Of a stretch of DNA of 64,000 bases, positions 1 to 8,883 are shown in pieces. The stretch's first letter is position 1. Every line of letters begins with the position of its first letter. The translations under genes and the position numbers were made by a program. Under the pieces are notes generated by a model. It was not told the DNA's origin and ran no database searches. It saw only the letters and a list, made by a program, of their open reading frames with translations. This DNA is from Klebsiella sp. WP3-W18-ESBL-02 (GTDB taxonomy: Bacteria > Pseudomonadota > Gammaproteobacteria > Enterobacterales > Enterobacteriaceae): assembly GCF_014168815.1 (NCBI RefSeq), contig NZ_AP021973.1, forward strand, positions 62,001 to 126,000. Direction: 5' to 3'.

Positions 1-2
1 TG

Positions 3-107
3 ACTGCCCGGAGAAGCATATTTAAAGGCAGCGGGGATGGGAAAAAAGCTTCAGAAATCTTCGCGGTCAAATTAGCGGATAACTCGAAAAAGGGAGCTGC
101 GGCATGA
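3..107 (+). CDS. 3' end of an upstream gene (partial)
   Basis: An open frame enters from the left edge and ends at a TGA at 105-107, which overlaps the ATG of the next gene in an ATGA arrangement. The 34 visible residues are basic and end in Lys-Lys-Gly-Ala-Ala-Ala. The stop/start overlap is typical of a translationally coupled operon, which is why I think the frame is real. The family cannot be named from so short a tail. Confidence 0.5.
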   Translation, partial: TARRSIFKGSGDGKKASEIFAVKLADNSKKGAAA

Positions 108-334
108 AACGCTTCCATTGTTCTGAAAAGCTGCATAACCCAGAGACTGAGAAATTTTGTCAGGATATCGCCGAACAATATCGGACAGCACCTGATATTG
201 CCGTGGCGCAGTTTAAACAAGTGCTGAGCTCTAAGCCTCTAACTTACTGGGAGTGTGTCGTGATCCGCGAGCGTGTCTCTGACCTTATTAAAATTAATCA
301 AGCAACAGCTGAGGGCCACGATGAGCCAATTTAA
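104..334 (+). CDS. Hypothetical 76-aa protein upstream of rdgC
   Basis: A small soluble protein without signal peptide or membrane segment. The start ATG overlaps the previous stop and is preceded by a good Shine-Dalgarno (GGGAGC). Its 3' end overlaps the rdgC start by 14 bp, so the genes are co-translated. I do not recognise the family. Position next to rdgC suggests a recombination-related or plasmid-maintenance job, but this is inference from context only. Confidence 0.65.
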   Translation: MKRFHCSEKLHNPETEKFCQDIAEQYRTAPDIAVAQFKQVLSSKPLTYWECVVIRERVSDLIKINQATAEGHDEPI

Positions 335-1304
335 ACCCAAAAGCCTTGTAGTCTACCGCATCCAAAAAGCTCTGGAATTAGACAAGCTGGATGAACAGTT
401 AAGTGAGTTGAAATACACTCCCTGCGGGCCTAATGATATGGCACGGTCAGGATGGATCCCGCCATTGGGTGAAGATGTCGAGCTGTTAAAGCATGAGTCG
501 AATAATCTCATTCTTCTGACTGTTAAGCACGAATCGAAAATACTTCCTCCCGCGACCATCAAAGAAATTGTGCGAACCCGGGTTCAGAGACTGGAGAAAG
601 AGCAAAACCGCAGGCTAAAGAAAATGGAGATCCAGGCCGTCAACGATGCCGTGCTCGCTGAGCTCATACCAAAGGCTTTCAGCAAATACAGCACTACAAA
701 CATTTGGGTGGATACTAAATCACGTCTACTGCTTGTTGAGACCACCAGCCATAAAAAAGCAGATGATGTAACAGCTTTGCTACGTAAAACTATTGGCTCA
801 CTTCCAATTATCCCATTCACGCTGGAAACGCCGGTAGAACTGACGTTAACAGAGTGGGTCAAAACAGGAAGTCTGCCGCCTGGCCTAGCTTTATGCGACG
901 AAGCCACGCTCAAAGATGTGCTCGAAAACGGGGGGGTCGTTACAACAAAACGCCAGGATTTGATATGTGATGAGATCGCTCATCACATCGAGGCCGGAAA
1001 GCTTGTGACAAAGGTTGCACTGGGCTGGATGAACCAGATGTTTTTCATCCTGAATGACAATTTCATCTTTTCACGACTGACCTTTACGGAAGAACTTATT
1101 GAACAGAACGATGACATTTCGCCAGAAGATCACGCCCAAAGATTTGATGCCGATTTCGTTTTGTTTACCTCTGTTGTTATGGAGGTTCTGGACACAATGA
1201 TAAAAGCCCTCGGGGGTGAAAGCCCAGGACTCATCACAACGCCGTCAGACGAACAACAAGGTGTCGCGGCAGAAGCCAAACAACCAGAAAAAACCTTCCA
1301 TTAA
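321..1304 (+). CDS. rdgC: RdgC-like recombination-associated protein
   Basis: The 327-residue product matches the RdgC family along its length: an N-terminal stretch with TPCGPNDMARSGWIPP, a middle LPPATIKEIV-type segment, and the conserved ELTLTEWVKTGSLP, HIEAGKLVTKVALGW and AQRFDADFVLFT stretches. Chromosomal RdgC is of similar length (about 300 aa). RdgC binds double-stranded DNA as a ring and restrains RecA-mediated exchange; plasmid copies are thought to modulate recombination of incoming or replicating DNA. I chose ATG 321 rather than the upstream in-frame start at 273 because 321 aligns with the usual RdgC N-terminus and overlaps the preceding gene. The C-terminal 30 residues are a polar extension beyond the conserved domain. 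Confidence 0.93.
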   Translation: MSQFKPKSLVVYRIQKALELDKLDEQLSELKYTPCGPNDMARSGWIPPLGEDVELLKHESNNLILLTVKHESKILPPATIKEIVRTRVQRLEKEQNRRLKKMEIQAVNDAVLAELIPKAFSKYSTTNIWVDTKSRLLLVETTSHKKADDVTALLRKTIGSLPIIPFTLETPVELTLTEWVKTGSLPPGLALCDEATLKDVLENGGVVTTKRQDLICDEIAHHIEAGKLVTKVALGWMNQMFFILNDNFIFSRLTFTEELIEQNDDISPEDHAQRFDADFVLFTSVVMEVLDTMIKALGGESPGLITTPSDEQQGVAAEAKQPEKTFH

Positions 1305-1315
1305 AGGGCTGAGAG

Positions 1316-2194
1316 ATGATTACAGCTACAGAACTCCAAGAGTTATCACGCCAGGTTGAAAATGCTAACATTGCCCGAGCCCTGGCAGTTAAAGAGTTGG
1401 TTAAAGAGACAAGAGATCGTCAGTTTTCATTGTGGGCGCTATTTATTGGTCTCTTCAGAGAGACACCGGCGCGAAAAAAGCTGAACGAATGTGAATTGCA
1501 TCTTAACCTGCTGCTGCCAAAATGCAGGAGCATCTTTCTTCAATACGTAGTTATGTCCTCGTTGGAAGAAATTTCGAAATCACCAGATTGTGAGATTTAT
1601 CAGCATCTAGTCAACTGCTGGAAAGAAGCTCAGATAAAATATAACGAGTCAGGCAGACGACTCAAACTTGCAGAAAATGCCCGTGAACTATTAAAAACAG
1701 CAAAGGATGAATGTAATAGTGCTTCCACAACTGAATTTCTGGATATGGTTACTACCAGTAAAGCAATATCCATACTTTCAGCAATAGACACATCCTCTGC
1801 GAGTAGTTCGTTAAAGAGAGCTATGGGTGCGCTTAAGCGATTAGCAGATGAAATGCCTGCCCGGCAATCACCTATTGATTCAAATTTACCAGATGACACG
1901 CTTGATCTGTTTGTCGATCTGACTATAAATCCTGTTATCGATATTCTCTCCTGGTTAAATATTGAAAAGCTGGATAATGCCGAAGTGCAGTGCAGCAAAG
2001 CCTTAAAGAAACTTCAGACGTTATTAGGACAACTGGGTGCTGAGCATGATTTGAGAACTAAGGATTATCAATCTCAATTAGATACGCTTAAGAGAATTGA
2101 ACAACCATACATCAAAAAGGTGATGCGGCATATACCCGAAAATATGAAGTTCAAGGAGCCTGAGTATCTCCAGACTATAGGAATGAACCCATGA
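1316..2194 (+). CDS. Hypothetical 292-aa helical protein
   Basis: A predominantly helical, charged protein with likely coiled-coil segments (for example residues 90-130 and 220-270) and no clear signal peptide; a short hydrophobic patch (LWALFIGLF) near residue 40 could touch a membrane. It follows rdgC by 11 bp and its stop overlaps the next start (ATGA), so it belongs to the same operon. No family recognised. Confidence 0.7.
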   Translation: MITATELQELSRQVENANIARALAVKELVKETRDRQFSLWALFIGLFRETPARKKLNECELHLNLLLPKCRSIFLQYVVMSSLEEISKSPDCEIYQHLVNCWKEAQIKYNESGRRLKLAENARELLKTAKDECNSASTTEFLDMVTTSKAISILSAIDTSSASSSLKRAMGALKRLADEMPARQSPIDSNLPDDTLDLFVDLTINPVIDILSWLNIEKLDNAEVQCSKALKKLQTLLGQLGAEHDLRTKDYQSQLDTLKRIEQPYIKKVMRHIPENMKFKEPEYLQTIGMNP

Positions 2195-2793
2195 CTCTAA
2201 AATATATAATCGCTCTCGCAATATTTCTGACATTTGTGTGCTTTGCAGCTTTCATACTTATCTACGCGAGTCGAACAAAACGAGAACAACAACAAACTCA
2301 GCAACCTTTGGACGAGCATGATCAGCAGGCAGATATTAATGCCGATGCCGACGAGAACGCCGCACTTGATGGGTTGAGCGAGTACTTCATCAAAAAAAAT
2401 TCGATATTGCCAAAAGTCCTGATGGATCTTTATGTGCGCTTGAGTGCGGTGTTCAATGGTCAGTACATTATCGCACCCCAGGTGCTTGCCCGGGACTTAG
2501 TAGAGCTGGAGCTCGAAGATGAACCGGTTGCCCCGGTTGACGTACTTCAGGCGCAACAGTACGCAGATGAATTCGTGTTCGATTTTGTTCTCTCCGATGC
2601 GCATACCGGGGAACTAGTGCTAGCAATGATCAATGAAGATGCTATCAGCGCTCAGCCTGAAGGAGAGTTCATTATTGCCCTTTTTAAAAGAACTCACATT
2701 CCTGTCTTTCGCTATGAAACGTTGTCAGGCTTGGACGATAACGCCCTGGCAGTCAACATCGCTGAATCAATAGACGATGGCCGATTCTCTTAG
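2191..2793 (+). CDS. Membrane-anchored protein with a DUF2726-like domain
   Basis: One N-terminal transmembrane helix (about residues 5-26) followed by a Gln/Asp-rich linker and a globular domain from about residue 60. The domain has the outline of the DUF2726 nuclease-like fold (IAPQVLARDLVELELEDE, then FVFDFVLSDAHTGELVLAMI, then a closing IPVFRYETL), but the catalytic residues of the family are not clearly kept. It is translationally coupled to the preceding gene by an ATGA overlap. DUF2726 proteins are often near DNA repair or defence genes. Assignment to that fold is tentative; membrane anchoring is clear. Confidence 0.65.
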   Translation: MTLKYIIALAIFLTFVCFAAFILIYASRTKREQQQTQQPLDEHDQQADINADADENAALDGLSEYFIKKNSILPKVLMDLYVRLSAVFNGQYIIAPQVLARDLVELELEDEPVAPVDVLQAQQYADEFVFDFVLSDAHTGELVLAMINEDAISAQPEGEFIIALFKRTHIPVFRYETLSGLDDNALAVNIAESIDDGRFS

Positions 2794-2811
2794 TTCCACA
2801 AGGAATTTATT

Positions 2812-3240
2812 ATGTCTCTGTCAAAAAAACAAAGAATAGTACTGAGGGCTAAATTTGGTGGTCGATGTGCATATTGTGGCGAGGTACTGAAAGAAAAAGG
2901 TTGGCACGCTGATCACGTAGAACCTGTGCTAAGGAAATCCGTCCAGGATATGCAAGCTGCGGCCAGAGGGAAATTTAAGCTTAAGGCTACCGGTGAAGTG
3001 TTTAATGAAAGTGCCAACTGCTTAGAAAATCTTTTCCCAGCCTGTGCGCCCTGCAATCTGCTCAAAACAACATATTCACTGGAAATGTTCCGCAAACAAA
3101 TAAGTTTACAGGTTGAAAGGGCACGGAAGAGTAGTATGAATTTCAGAACGGCAGAAAGATTCGGCCAGATAAGCATTGTAGAGAAACCCATTGTTTTCTG
3201 GTTTGAACAGTATTCAGAGAAAAATGGTGCTATCAAATAA
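2812..3240 (+). CDS. HNH endonuclease
   Basis: A 142-aa protein with the zinc-binding HNH pattern: CAYC near residue 20, WHADHVEPV (the His-Asp-His catalytic core), an Asn in SANCLENLFPAC, and a second pair CAPCN. HNH proteins of this size are single-domain nucleases found in phages, plasmids and restriction loci. The start has an AGGAA ribosome binding site 18 bp after the preceding stop. The substrate is unknown; residence next to rdgC suggests plasmid DNA processing or defence against competing DNA, as inference. Confidence 0.85.
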   Translation: MSLSKKQRIVLRAKFGGRCAYCGEVLKEKGWHADHVEPVLRKSVQDMQAAARGKFKLKATGEVFNESANCLENLFPACAPCNLLKTTYSLEMFRKQISLQVERARKSSMNFRTAERFGQISIVEKPIVFWFEQYSEKNGAIK

Positions 3241-3280
3241 ACGACTAATTTAACATTATCATGGCGCGTATCGCGCACTG

Positions 3281-3336
3281 CTTCGTCAAATATTCAGCCG
3301 TGATAATATTGTTTAGTAGGCCCATTACGGAGCGTA
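3281..3336 (+). promoter_or_regulatory. CTTCGTCA promoter/hairpin unit 1
   Basis: Begins with CTTCGTCAA (3281-3289), then an AT-rich -10-like region (TAATAT around 3303). The arm CCGTGAT (3298-3304) can pair with ATTACGG (3324-3330), whose end overlaps the GGAG ribosome binding site of the gene starting at 3338. It is a diverged member of the repeat family that dominates 46-64 kb. Confidence 0.55.
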
Positions 3337-3337
3337 T

Positions 3338-3820
3338 ATGACTAATCATACAAACTGGACTGGAGACCTGACCGAAGGCGCAACTATATTTGTAGCCACA
3401 CCAGATGGCCAGCTCAGCAAATGTAGAGTCGAGTCCGTTCGAGACCGACATTTCTCGGTCGAGGGTATTGAACGTGAATTCGATAAGTTGAATGCCTGCT
3501 CAGTTGATGGGTTACTACACTCTTACCCCGACGATTTCGAGTCGAGGGAGTTATTTGGTCTGTGCCAGCAAAAAAACAGGCTCAAGTCTCTGCAAATTGA
3601 TTCATTATCGTTACAGCAAGTCCAGTACATGCTGGCTGGCCTGGAACTTGCCAGGAAGAGATATGGATACCAGTACCGAGGCAGCAAAGCCGTAGATACC
3701 AATCAGAAGGGTAGACTGGCCATGAGCATTGATGATTCGCTTCACCCAATTCAGATCGCTTATATACTGGCAGGTTTAAAATTATCTCTCCTTCAAACAG
3801 AGGTGAACCATGACTGCTAA
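3338..3820 (+). CDS. Hypothetical 160-aa protein
   Basis: A soluble protein with two similar segments: LSLQQVQYMLAGLELARKRY (about residues 90-109) and HPIQIAYILAGLKLSLLQ (about 136-153). This looks like an internal duplication of a short helical motif. No family recognised. It has a GGAG ribosome binding site and its own promoter-like unit; its 3' end overlaps the next gene by 11 bp. Confidence 0.65.
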   Translation: MTNHTNWTGDLTEGATIFVATPDGQLSKCRVESVRDRHFSVEGIEREFDKLNACSVDGLLHSYPDDFESRELFGLCQQKNRLKSLQIDSLSLQQVQYMLAGLELARKRYGYQYRGSKAVDTNQKGRLAMSIDDSLHPIQIAYILAGLKLSLLQTEVNHDC

Positions 3821-4250
3821 CCAACGTAAACGTCCTTCGCGTAACAATCGAGCTGTCCAGTTAACGTCCGAGCAGCTGGTAGAAGCGAAGACGCTTGACC
3901 TGAAAGCCCACCATTCGTTTAAAAACCTTATGGGTCTTGCTGCAATCAGTGTCGTGGTGTTTGTCTGTCTTGGCTCCTTGATCCATAAACAACGCTCAGT
4001 AATGAACGAATGGGACCTGGGTGAAGTGATCAGAGGCGTTGATTTGAAAGCCGGAACCCTCGCAAAAAACAACTTTTTCATCACCAACAAAGGGCAGTTT
4101 GAAGCAAGTGGCGTTACAGTGTCACTTACGGGTACAAAACTGAAATTACAGCAGCATCAGGACGGAAAATATTACGTTTGTAATTCTGCAACAGGTGATT
4201 GTGTTCTGGTATCCGATGTACAAGCTGAAAAAATTCGTGACCAGCTGTAG
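3810..4250 (+). CDS. Single-pass membrane protein, 146 aa
   Basis: A basic N-terminal tail of about 45 residues is followed by one hydrophobic helix (LAAISVVVFVCLGSL, about residues 44-58) and a C-terminal domain with two Cys (YYVCNSATGDCVL) that could form a disulfide outside the cytoplasm. Overlaps the preceding gene by 11 bp. No family recognised. Confidence 0.65.
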   Translation: MTANQRKRPSRNNRAVQLTSEQLVEAKTLDLKAHHSFKNLMGLAAISVVVFVCLGSLIHKQRSVMNEWDLGEVIRGVDLKAGTLAKNNFFITNKGQFEASGVTVSLTGTKLKLQQHQDGKYYVCNSATGDCVLVSDVQAEKIRDQL

Positions 4251-4301
4251 CGAGGGGAAAATATCGGTTACTGTCACCGGTAACCGAAGGAACCTTCGTA
4301 T

Positions 4302-4886
4302 ATGTCACGACAAGAAGCCGCAACGCAGTTATTTATGTCTGCACCACCAGCAAGTATTGATGTCGTTATTGAGCAGCTGGAAAGGGACGCTCAAGCAGCC
4401 GGTATCGATATCCATACAATCTCTGTAATGGCCAGCCTGTTACGTGATCGAATAGAAGCATACAGTGACGTGCTTAAAATCGAGCCTGAGCGGGTGATAC
4501 ACGCACTTGAGGTACTGCGAGGTACGGAAGTGCCGTGGGCTTTTTACACTCCGTCCAGGCTACCTGAGCTTGAAGATGTTCATTGCTGGGAAACTCCTCA
4601 CGATTTTGACCAAGACCTAGGTGAACACCAGCTGCGGCGCTATATTTGCCCTAAATGCGAGCATGAATCAACCGACCCAATGCGCTGCACGGCTGGCCAT
4701 GCTCCTGGAGTTAACCAGTATCCTGAAAGCTGTGATGCCACTATCTGGAATTCGCCCGATTCTTGGGATAGTATTAACCCTATAATAAAATTAATTATCA
4801 AATCTACGTTCCTGGCTGACCTGACTGTTCATACAATCTTCTATCCGAAAGGGTTGAAGCTTCCTGAAATTCAGGACGTTGAGTAG
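4302..4886 (+). CDS. Hypothetical 194-aa protein with a zinc-ribbon-like Cys cluster
   Basis: The N-terminal 75 residues are helical. A Cys cluster follows (ICPKCEH...MRCTAGH...ESCDA, about residues 122-153), suggestive of zinc binding. The ribosome binding site lies in a small palindrome, GAAGGAACCTTC (4286-4297), and a second inverted repeat sits just upstream (CGGTTAC 4265-4271 with GTAACCG 4280-4286), so translation may be structure-controlled. Function unknown. Confidence 0.65.
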   Translation: MSRQEAATQLFMSAPPASIDVVIEQLERDAQAAGIDIHTISVMASLLRDRIEAYSDVLKIEPERVIHALEVLRGTEVPWAFYTPSRLPELEDVHCWETPHDFDQDLGEHQLRRYICPKCEHESTDPMRCTAGHAPGVNQYPESCDATIWNSPDSWDSINPIIKLIIKSTFLADLTVHTIFYPKGLKLPEIQDVE

Positions 4887-4931
4887 TCTGCTTCGGGCTC
4901 TGTGATCTGATAGTTATATATACCTCATTTA

Positions 4932-4958
4932 AGACCCCTTACTGGGGTCTCTTTTTTT
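4932..4958 (+). terminator. Rho-independent terminator
   Basis: AGACCCC, loop TTACT, GGGGTCT, then C and seven T. It closes the rdgC-to-4886 gene block. Confidence 0.85.
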
Positions 4959-5026
4959 GGACTTCCGCCGTGCTATGTACTTCACGGTATCCCCAAATAT
5001 CCCGGCTTATGTAGTTCGTCGATTTG

Positions 5027-5073
5027 CTTCGTCACCTGCCATACCTGTCTCATAATTTCTCTATTTGGAGAAA
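5027..5073 (+). promoter_or_regulatory. CTTCGTCAC promoter/hairpin unit 2
   Basis: CTTCGTCAC at 5027-5035 followed by CATAAT/TAATTT-like -10 sequence near 5051. The inverted repeat ATTTCTC ... GAGAAAT (5054-5073) encloses the GGAGA ribosome binding site of the gene starting at 5078. Confidence 0.55.
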
Positions 5074-5077
5074 TCTG

Positions 5078-5523
5078 ATGAACCTACCGACAGCTGTATT
5101 AGCGAATAACGATGAAAATGAATCAGACGTCCTCAGCCTTTATGCTAATCCCGTAGACAGTCAAAGTGGCCTCATTGAACATGACGGCTTTCAAAAACTA
5201 AATGCCATGCGCGATCTGCTGGTGGAATACAACACAACACTGAAGCACATGCAGGCCATGTATGATGCAGTGATGCGGAACCGGCATGATGAAGCATGGC
5301 GCATGTTCTGTGATTCTTGTGACAATTCCATCAAATATACGCTGGCTGTAGAAAATTTGTTCTGTATAGAACGGGCCCGCTGTGCTCTCGATGAAAAGTA
5401 CTGGCAAAAGCTGCTCGATCTGACCGGCGTAAAACCATTTATGCCCACCGAAAGATACGATGACTGGAACGAAGGATTAAGGGCATGGCGAAAATCATCA
5501 GAATCAAATTTTGAGAAGCTTAA
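5078..5523 (+). pseudogene. 5' half of a DUF4942/methyltransferase gene, split by an IS
   Basis: Starts at ATG 5078 with a GGAG ribosome binding site. Reading runs in frame to TAA-containing sequence at 5521-5523, which is the target site of the IS5-family insertion. Removing the IS and one TAA copy restores an uninterrupted frame (...FEKLKPVPFNEES...) into the segment at 6396. The N-terminal ~150 residues are helical, with the general outline of DUF4942 proteins, which are commonly fused to an adenine-methyltransferase-like domain on enterobacterial plasmids and islands. Confidence 0.75.
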
Positions 5524-6392
5524 GAGCCTATCCCAATAGGGTTTTGTTCCAGACAATGACACCACAGGCAAAATGCAGCATCGCCTCATAATTCTCGACC
5601 TTCTTCTCCCAACGAGTCAGGACACGGCGGTAGCGATTCATCCAACTGTGTGTTCTCTCTACAACCCAGCGGTGAGCCTTAAAATCCGTGTATTTGATGG
5701 CCTCTGACTCATCCTTTCGTGACTGGATATGAGGTTCATAGCGACGACTTTTCAGATACGATTCCAGCCATTCCGCTTCATACCCTTTGTCCATGCACAA
5801 CCGGAGCCTCTTGCCCGGTCTGCCCGTCTGGAGGGCATCGAGCGTATCCGTAACCAACTTTATGTCGTGCGTATTTGCTCCGGCAACAACCAGTGCAAGC
5901 GGTAGCCCGTTCCCGTCAGTCATCAGACTGCGCTTTACGCCCTGTTTCCCCCGGTCTGTAGGGTTCCTGCCTGTTTTTTTGAGCCTGCCAGCGGTGATTT
6001 GGTTATACAACCATCCATCGACAGCCACGACCAGTCAATAGAGTCCAACTGTTCGCAAGCAAGCAACCCATTTTGCCAGAAGCGTTCAAATACTCCAGCA
6101 TCTCGCCACTCCTGAAATCGGCGATGAGCAGAGCTTGACGAGCATATACCGGTGGCATTCAGCGCATTCCATTGGCAGCCCGTCCTGAGTACGAAGAAAA
6201 TGGCGTTCATTGCAGCGCGATTATCAACCCGCTTGCGGTGCGTACCCAGCGGGTGTTGAGTTTTATGCTCCGGGATGAGTGGAGCCATTTTCTCCCAGAG
6301 TCCATCACTGATCTGCCACTTGTTGCCCGCCACGCTTCGCCCTCAGAAATTATCATATTTTATTATCTGACAATTCCTTTTGGGATAGGTTC
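5524..6392 (-). mobile_element. IS5-family (IS427-like) insertion sequence, 869 bp
   Basis: Terminal inverted repeats begin GAGCCTATCCCAA (5524) and, on the other strand, GAACCTATCCCAA (ending 6392). A 3-bp target duplication TAA lies at 5521-5523 and 6393-6395. Size, TNA-type target and two-frame transposase fit the IS427 subgroup of IS5. The clean duplication and intact flanking reading frame suggest a recent simple insertion. Confidence 0.9.
5528..6333 (-). CDS. IS5-family transposase, two frames joined by frameshift
   Basis: The first frame (start 6333) encodes the N-terminal DUF4096-type domain (ISDGLWEKMAPLIPEHK, GCQWNALN). The second frame carries the DDE catalytic part (DGNGLPLALVVAGANTHD, CMDKGYEAEW, VVERTHSWMNRYRR). 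The frames overlap around a run of seven A on the coding strand near 5975, a plausible slippery site. Programmed frameshifting is normal for this subgroup, so the gene is probably functional rather than broken. Confidence 0.88.
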
Positions 6393-7290
6393 TAAGCCTG
6401 TACCCTTCAACGAAGAAAGTATCTTTTCTACCGCATTCGCATTGAATGAAGAGAAAAAAGACTACTTCGCCCAGATGGTTCATGGTGTGTTTGAAAAGCT
6501 CTCCGCTCTGCATAAGACTAACCGTGCCCAGGGCTTCAGCAACAAACTCATCATAGCCAGCTGCTTACCAAGTAGAGATAACCGCAGATCCTATGACTAT
6601 CTCAACTATTTTAATGACCTTCGTAAGGTTATTGGACTGATGTATGGACGAAGCGGTGCTGAGGATGTGAATTCGGCTGCGGTCAAAGAGTACATGATGA
6701 GTAACCCTGGCGAATGGGTAAGTATTGATAACGATAGTCTTAAAGTGAAGGGGTTTATTAACGGCAATGTGCATATCCTGATTGAGGAGGAAACTTGTGA
6801 CAATCTCAATCTGGTACTATCCCATTTAATGCCAGGCTGCATTCCTCTCGATCGCCGATACACCACCGGCCATAACTCCGCAAGAACTGTAAAAACCAAT
6901 GAATATCGGTCGCAGTTGATATCATTCTCTGCTGTTAACTCCTTAATATCATATGCCACTGACCATTTGAACGCGGGCAAACACCTGTCACCGGGGCCGC
7001 ACACTTTTATCCTGCGGGACAACCAGTCTGTTAGTGAGAAAAAAGAACTGGTGAACATATGGGAGTCATTGGGTGCTGTCAGAAGATATAGAGAAGTATA
7101 TGACTTTGACTTTAGCCCCGTTGAAGCATTCAAACTTCTGGCATTACATGGTTCTATACCTGACCGCTATACGCACCAGTTCTATGCAACGGTCGGAGAA
7201 CTCCAGAAACGAGCAATTGATGAATGTATGGTGGCTTCAGGTATGCGTTTGCTGGAACCGAATATCGGTCTTGGTGCGCTACTGAAAGGG
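6393..7290 (+). pseudogene. 3' part of the DUF4942/methyltransferase gene, truncated by IS1
   Basis: Continues the frame of the 5078 gene. Residues near MVHGVFEKLSALHKTNRAQG, FSNKLIIASCL, GEWVSIDNDSLKVKGFING and NVHILIEE fit the DUF4942 core. The end contains GMRLLEPNIGLGALL, which looks like motif I (SAM-binding) of an adenine methyltransferase. The gene stops there because IS1 begins at 7291; the catalytic DPPY-type motif is missing. It is therefore a remnant twice hit by insertion sequences. Confidence 0.75.
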
Positions 7291-7305
7291 GGTAATGACT
7301 CCAAC

Positions 7306-7809
7306 TTATTGATAGTGTTTTATGTTCAGATAATGCCCGATGACTTTGTCATGCAGCTCCACCGATTTTGAGAACGACAGCGACTTCCGTCCCAGCCGTG
7401 CCAGGTGCTGCCTCAGATTCAGGTTATGCCGCTCAATTCGCTGCGTATATCGCTTGCTGATTACGTGCAGCTTTCCCTTCAGGCGGGATTCATACAGCGG
7501 CCAGCCATCCGTCATCCATATCACCACGTCAAAGGGTGACAGCAGGCTCATAAGACGCCCCAGCGTGGCCAGAGTGCGTTCACCGAAGACGTGCGCCACA
7601 ACCGTCCTCCGTATCCTGTCATACGCGTAAAACAGCCAGCGCTGACGTGATTTAGCACCGACGTAGCCCCACTGTTCGTCCATTTCAGCGCAGACAATCA
7701 CATCACTGCCCGGTTGTATGCGCGAGGTTACCGACTGCGGCCTGAGTTTTTTAAGTGACGTAAAACCGTGTTGAGGCCAACGCCCATAATGCGTGCACTG
7801 GCGCGACAT
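7306..7809 (-). CDS. insB: IS1 transposase InsB (frameshift partner)
   Basis: 167-aa InsB with the IS1 catalytic region (VIVCAEMDEQWGYVGAKSRQ, YAYDRIRRTVVAHVFGERT, IWMTDGWPLYESRL). In IS1 it is translated as InsAB' by a -1 frameshift from insA. Confidence 0.96.
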   Translation of the reverse strand: MSRQCTHYGRWPQHGFTSLKKLRPQSVTSRIQPGSDVIVCAEMDEQWGYVGAKSRQRWLFYAYDRIRRTVVAHVFGERTLATLGRLMSLLSPFDVVIWMTDGWPLYESRLKGKLHVISKRYTQRIERHNLNLRQHLARLGRKSLSFSKSVELHDKVIGHYLNIKHYQ

Positions 7810-8003
7810 CCGACGCCATTCATGGCCATATCAATGATTTTCTGGTGCGTACCGGGCTGAGAGGCGGTGTAAGTGAACTGTAGTTGCCATGTTTTACGGC
7901 AGTGAGAGCAGAGATAGCGCTGATGTCCGGCAGTGCTTTTGCCGTTACGCACCACCCCGTCAGTAGCTGAACAGGAGGGACAGCTGATAGAAACAGAAGC
8001 CAC
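7728..8003 (-). CDS. insA: IS1 protein InsA
   Basis: 91-aa InsA with the zinc-finger-like CPSCSATDGVVRNGKS and helix-turn-helix that binds IS1 ends and represses the element's own promoter; overlaps insB for frameshifting. Confidence 0.96.
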   Translation of the reverse strand: MASVSISCPSCSATDGVVRNGKSTAGHQRYLCSHCRKTWQLQFTYTASQPGTHQKIIDMAMNGVGCRASARIMGVGLNTVLRHLKNSGRSR

Positions 8004-8058
8004 TGGAGCACCTCAAAAACACCATCATACACTAAATCAGTAAGTTGGCAGCATCACC

Positions 8059-8559
8059 CTCCAATTGATTCATTCCACGTTGCCTGATTTTCCCTACATG
8101 GCTAATTGCCTGGAACAGGCCGATGCAGTAGAACTCTATTGTCGAATCTTTGGTGGTATTCCTTTAAACACAAATCAACATTATACCGCAGAGATTGATT
8201 TATATAGGAACTGGGAAATAGATACACGCGAACTCGTTAATGACATTAATTGCCAAAATTCAATTGCCATTTCCGGCTGCGTAGAAAAAATATTTAAATA
8301 CATTGTTGAAAACTCTGTTCAGATCTATCAGCTCACAAAAGAAGCTTATAAATTAGGGCAGGGCATGACTAATAATGAAAAAGAAGAAATGGCTCTTTTA
8401 CTGATTTATATGGATTGGCAACTTCAAAGGATGGATCGTGTTTTAATGGGAGAAAAAATTCAAAAGGAATGGGATTGGCACGATTTTGAGGGAAGGTTGA
8501 TTTCAGACATTTCGTATACACACACCGGACAACCTGACCTATACATCCACAAAGATTAA
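8059..8559 (+). pseudogene. 5'-truncated hypothetical gene next to IS1
   Basis: The frame is open right up to the IS1 boundary and has no convincing ribosome binding site near its first in-frame starts (TTG 8065, ATG 8098). It encodes about 165 residues, helical and acidic, ending in a Trp-rich stretch (KEWDWHDFEG). The natural start was probably lost in the deletion associated with IS1. No family recognised. Confidence 0.55.
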
Positions 8560-8883
8560 TGTCATTGACGCACAAGCTGAATATATTTCGACCTTGCACA
8601 AATAGCAAACAAACACATTAGAAAGAATTAACCATGCATCTATAATGGATTCTGTTAAGCATAAAATATGGGTAGTAATAGATCCGTTATTGAAAATGTA
8701 AGACATGCTGGTAGAGTAAAACGAATGATAACCGTTTACCTTCTCTGTTCTGGCGGATGCCAGTTTATGGATGTGCATACTGGAACTATTTGAAATATGT
8801 AGGTAGAGGGATCTACTTACTATGTAGTGTGATTAAAAATATTCTGTTTTCTATGTGGTCAAAAAGTTCAGTATGAGTGATAT

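Larger units (their letters stand above)
7291..8058 (-). mobile_element. IS1: IS1, 768 bp
   Basis: Full-length IS1: begins GGTAATGACTCCAACTTA and ends GGCAGCATCACC (complement GGTGATGCTGCC), exactly 768 bp with both transposase frames. The 9 bp left of it (CTGAAAGGG) and right of it (CTCCAATTG) do not match, so there is no target duplication. That points to an IS1-mediated deletion or recombination next to the element. Confidence 0.97.
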
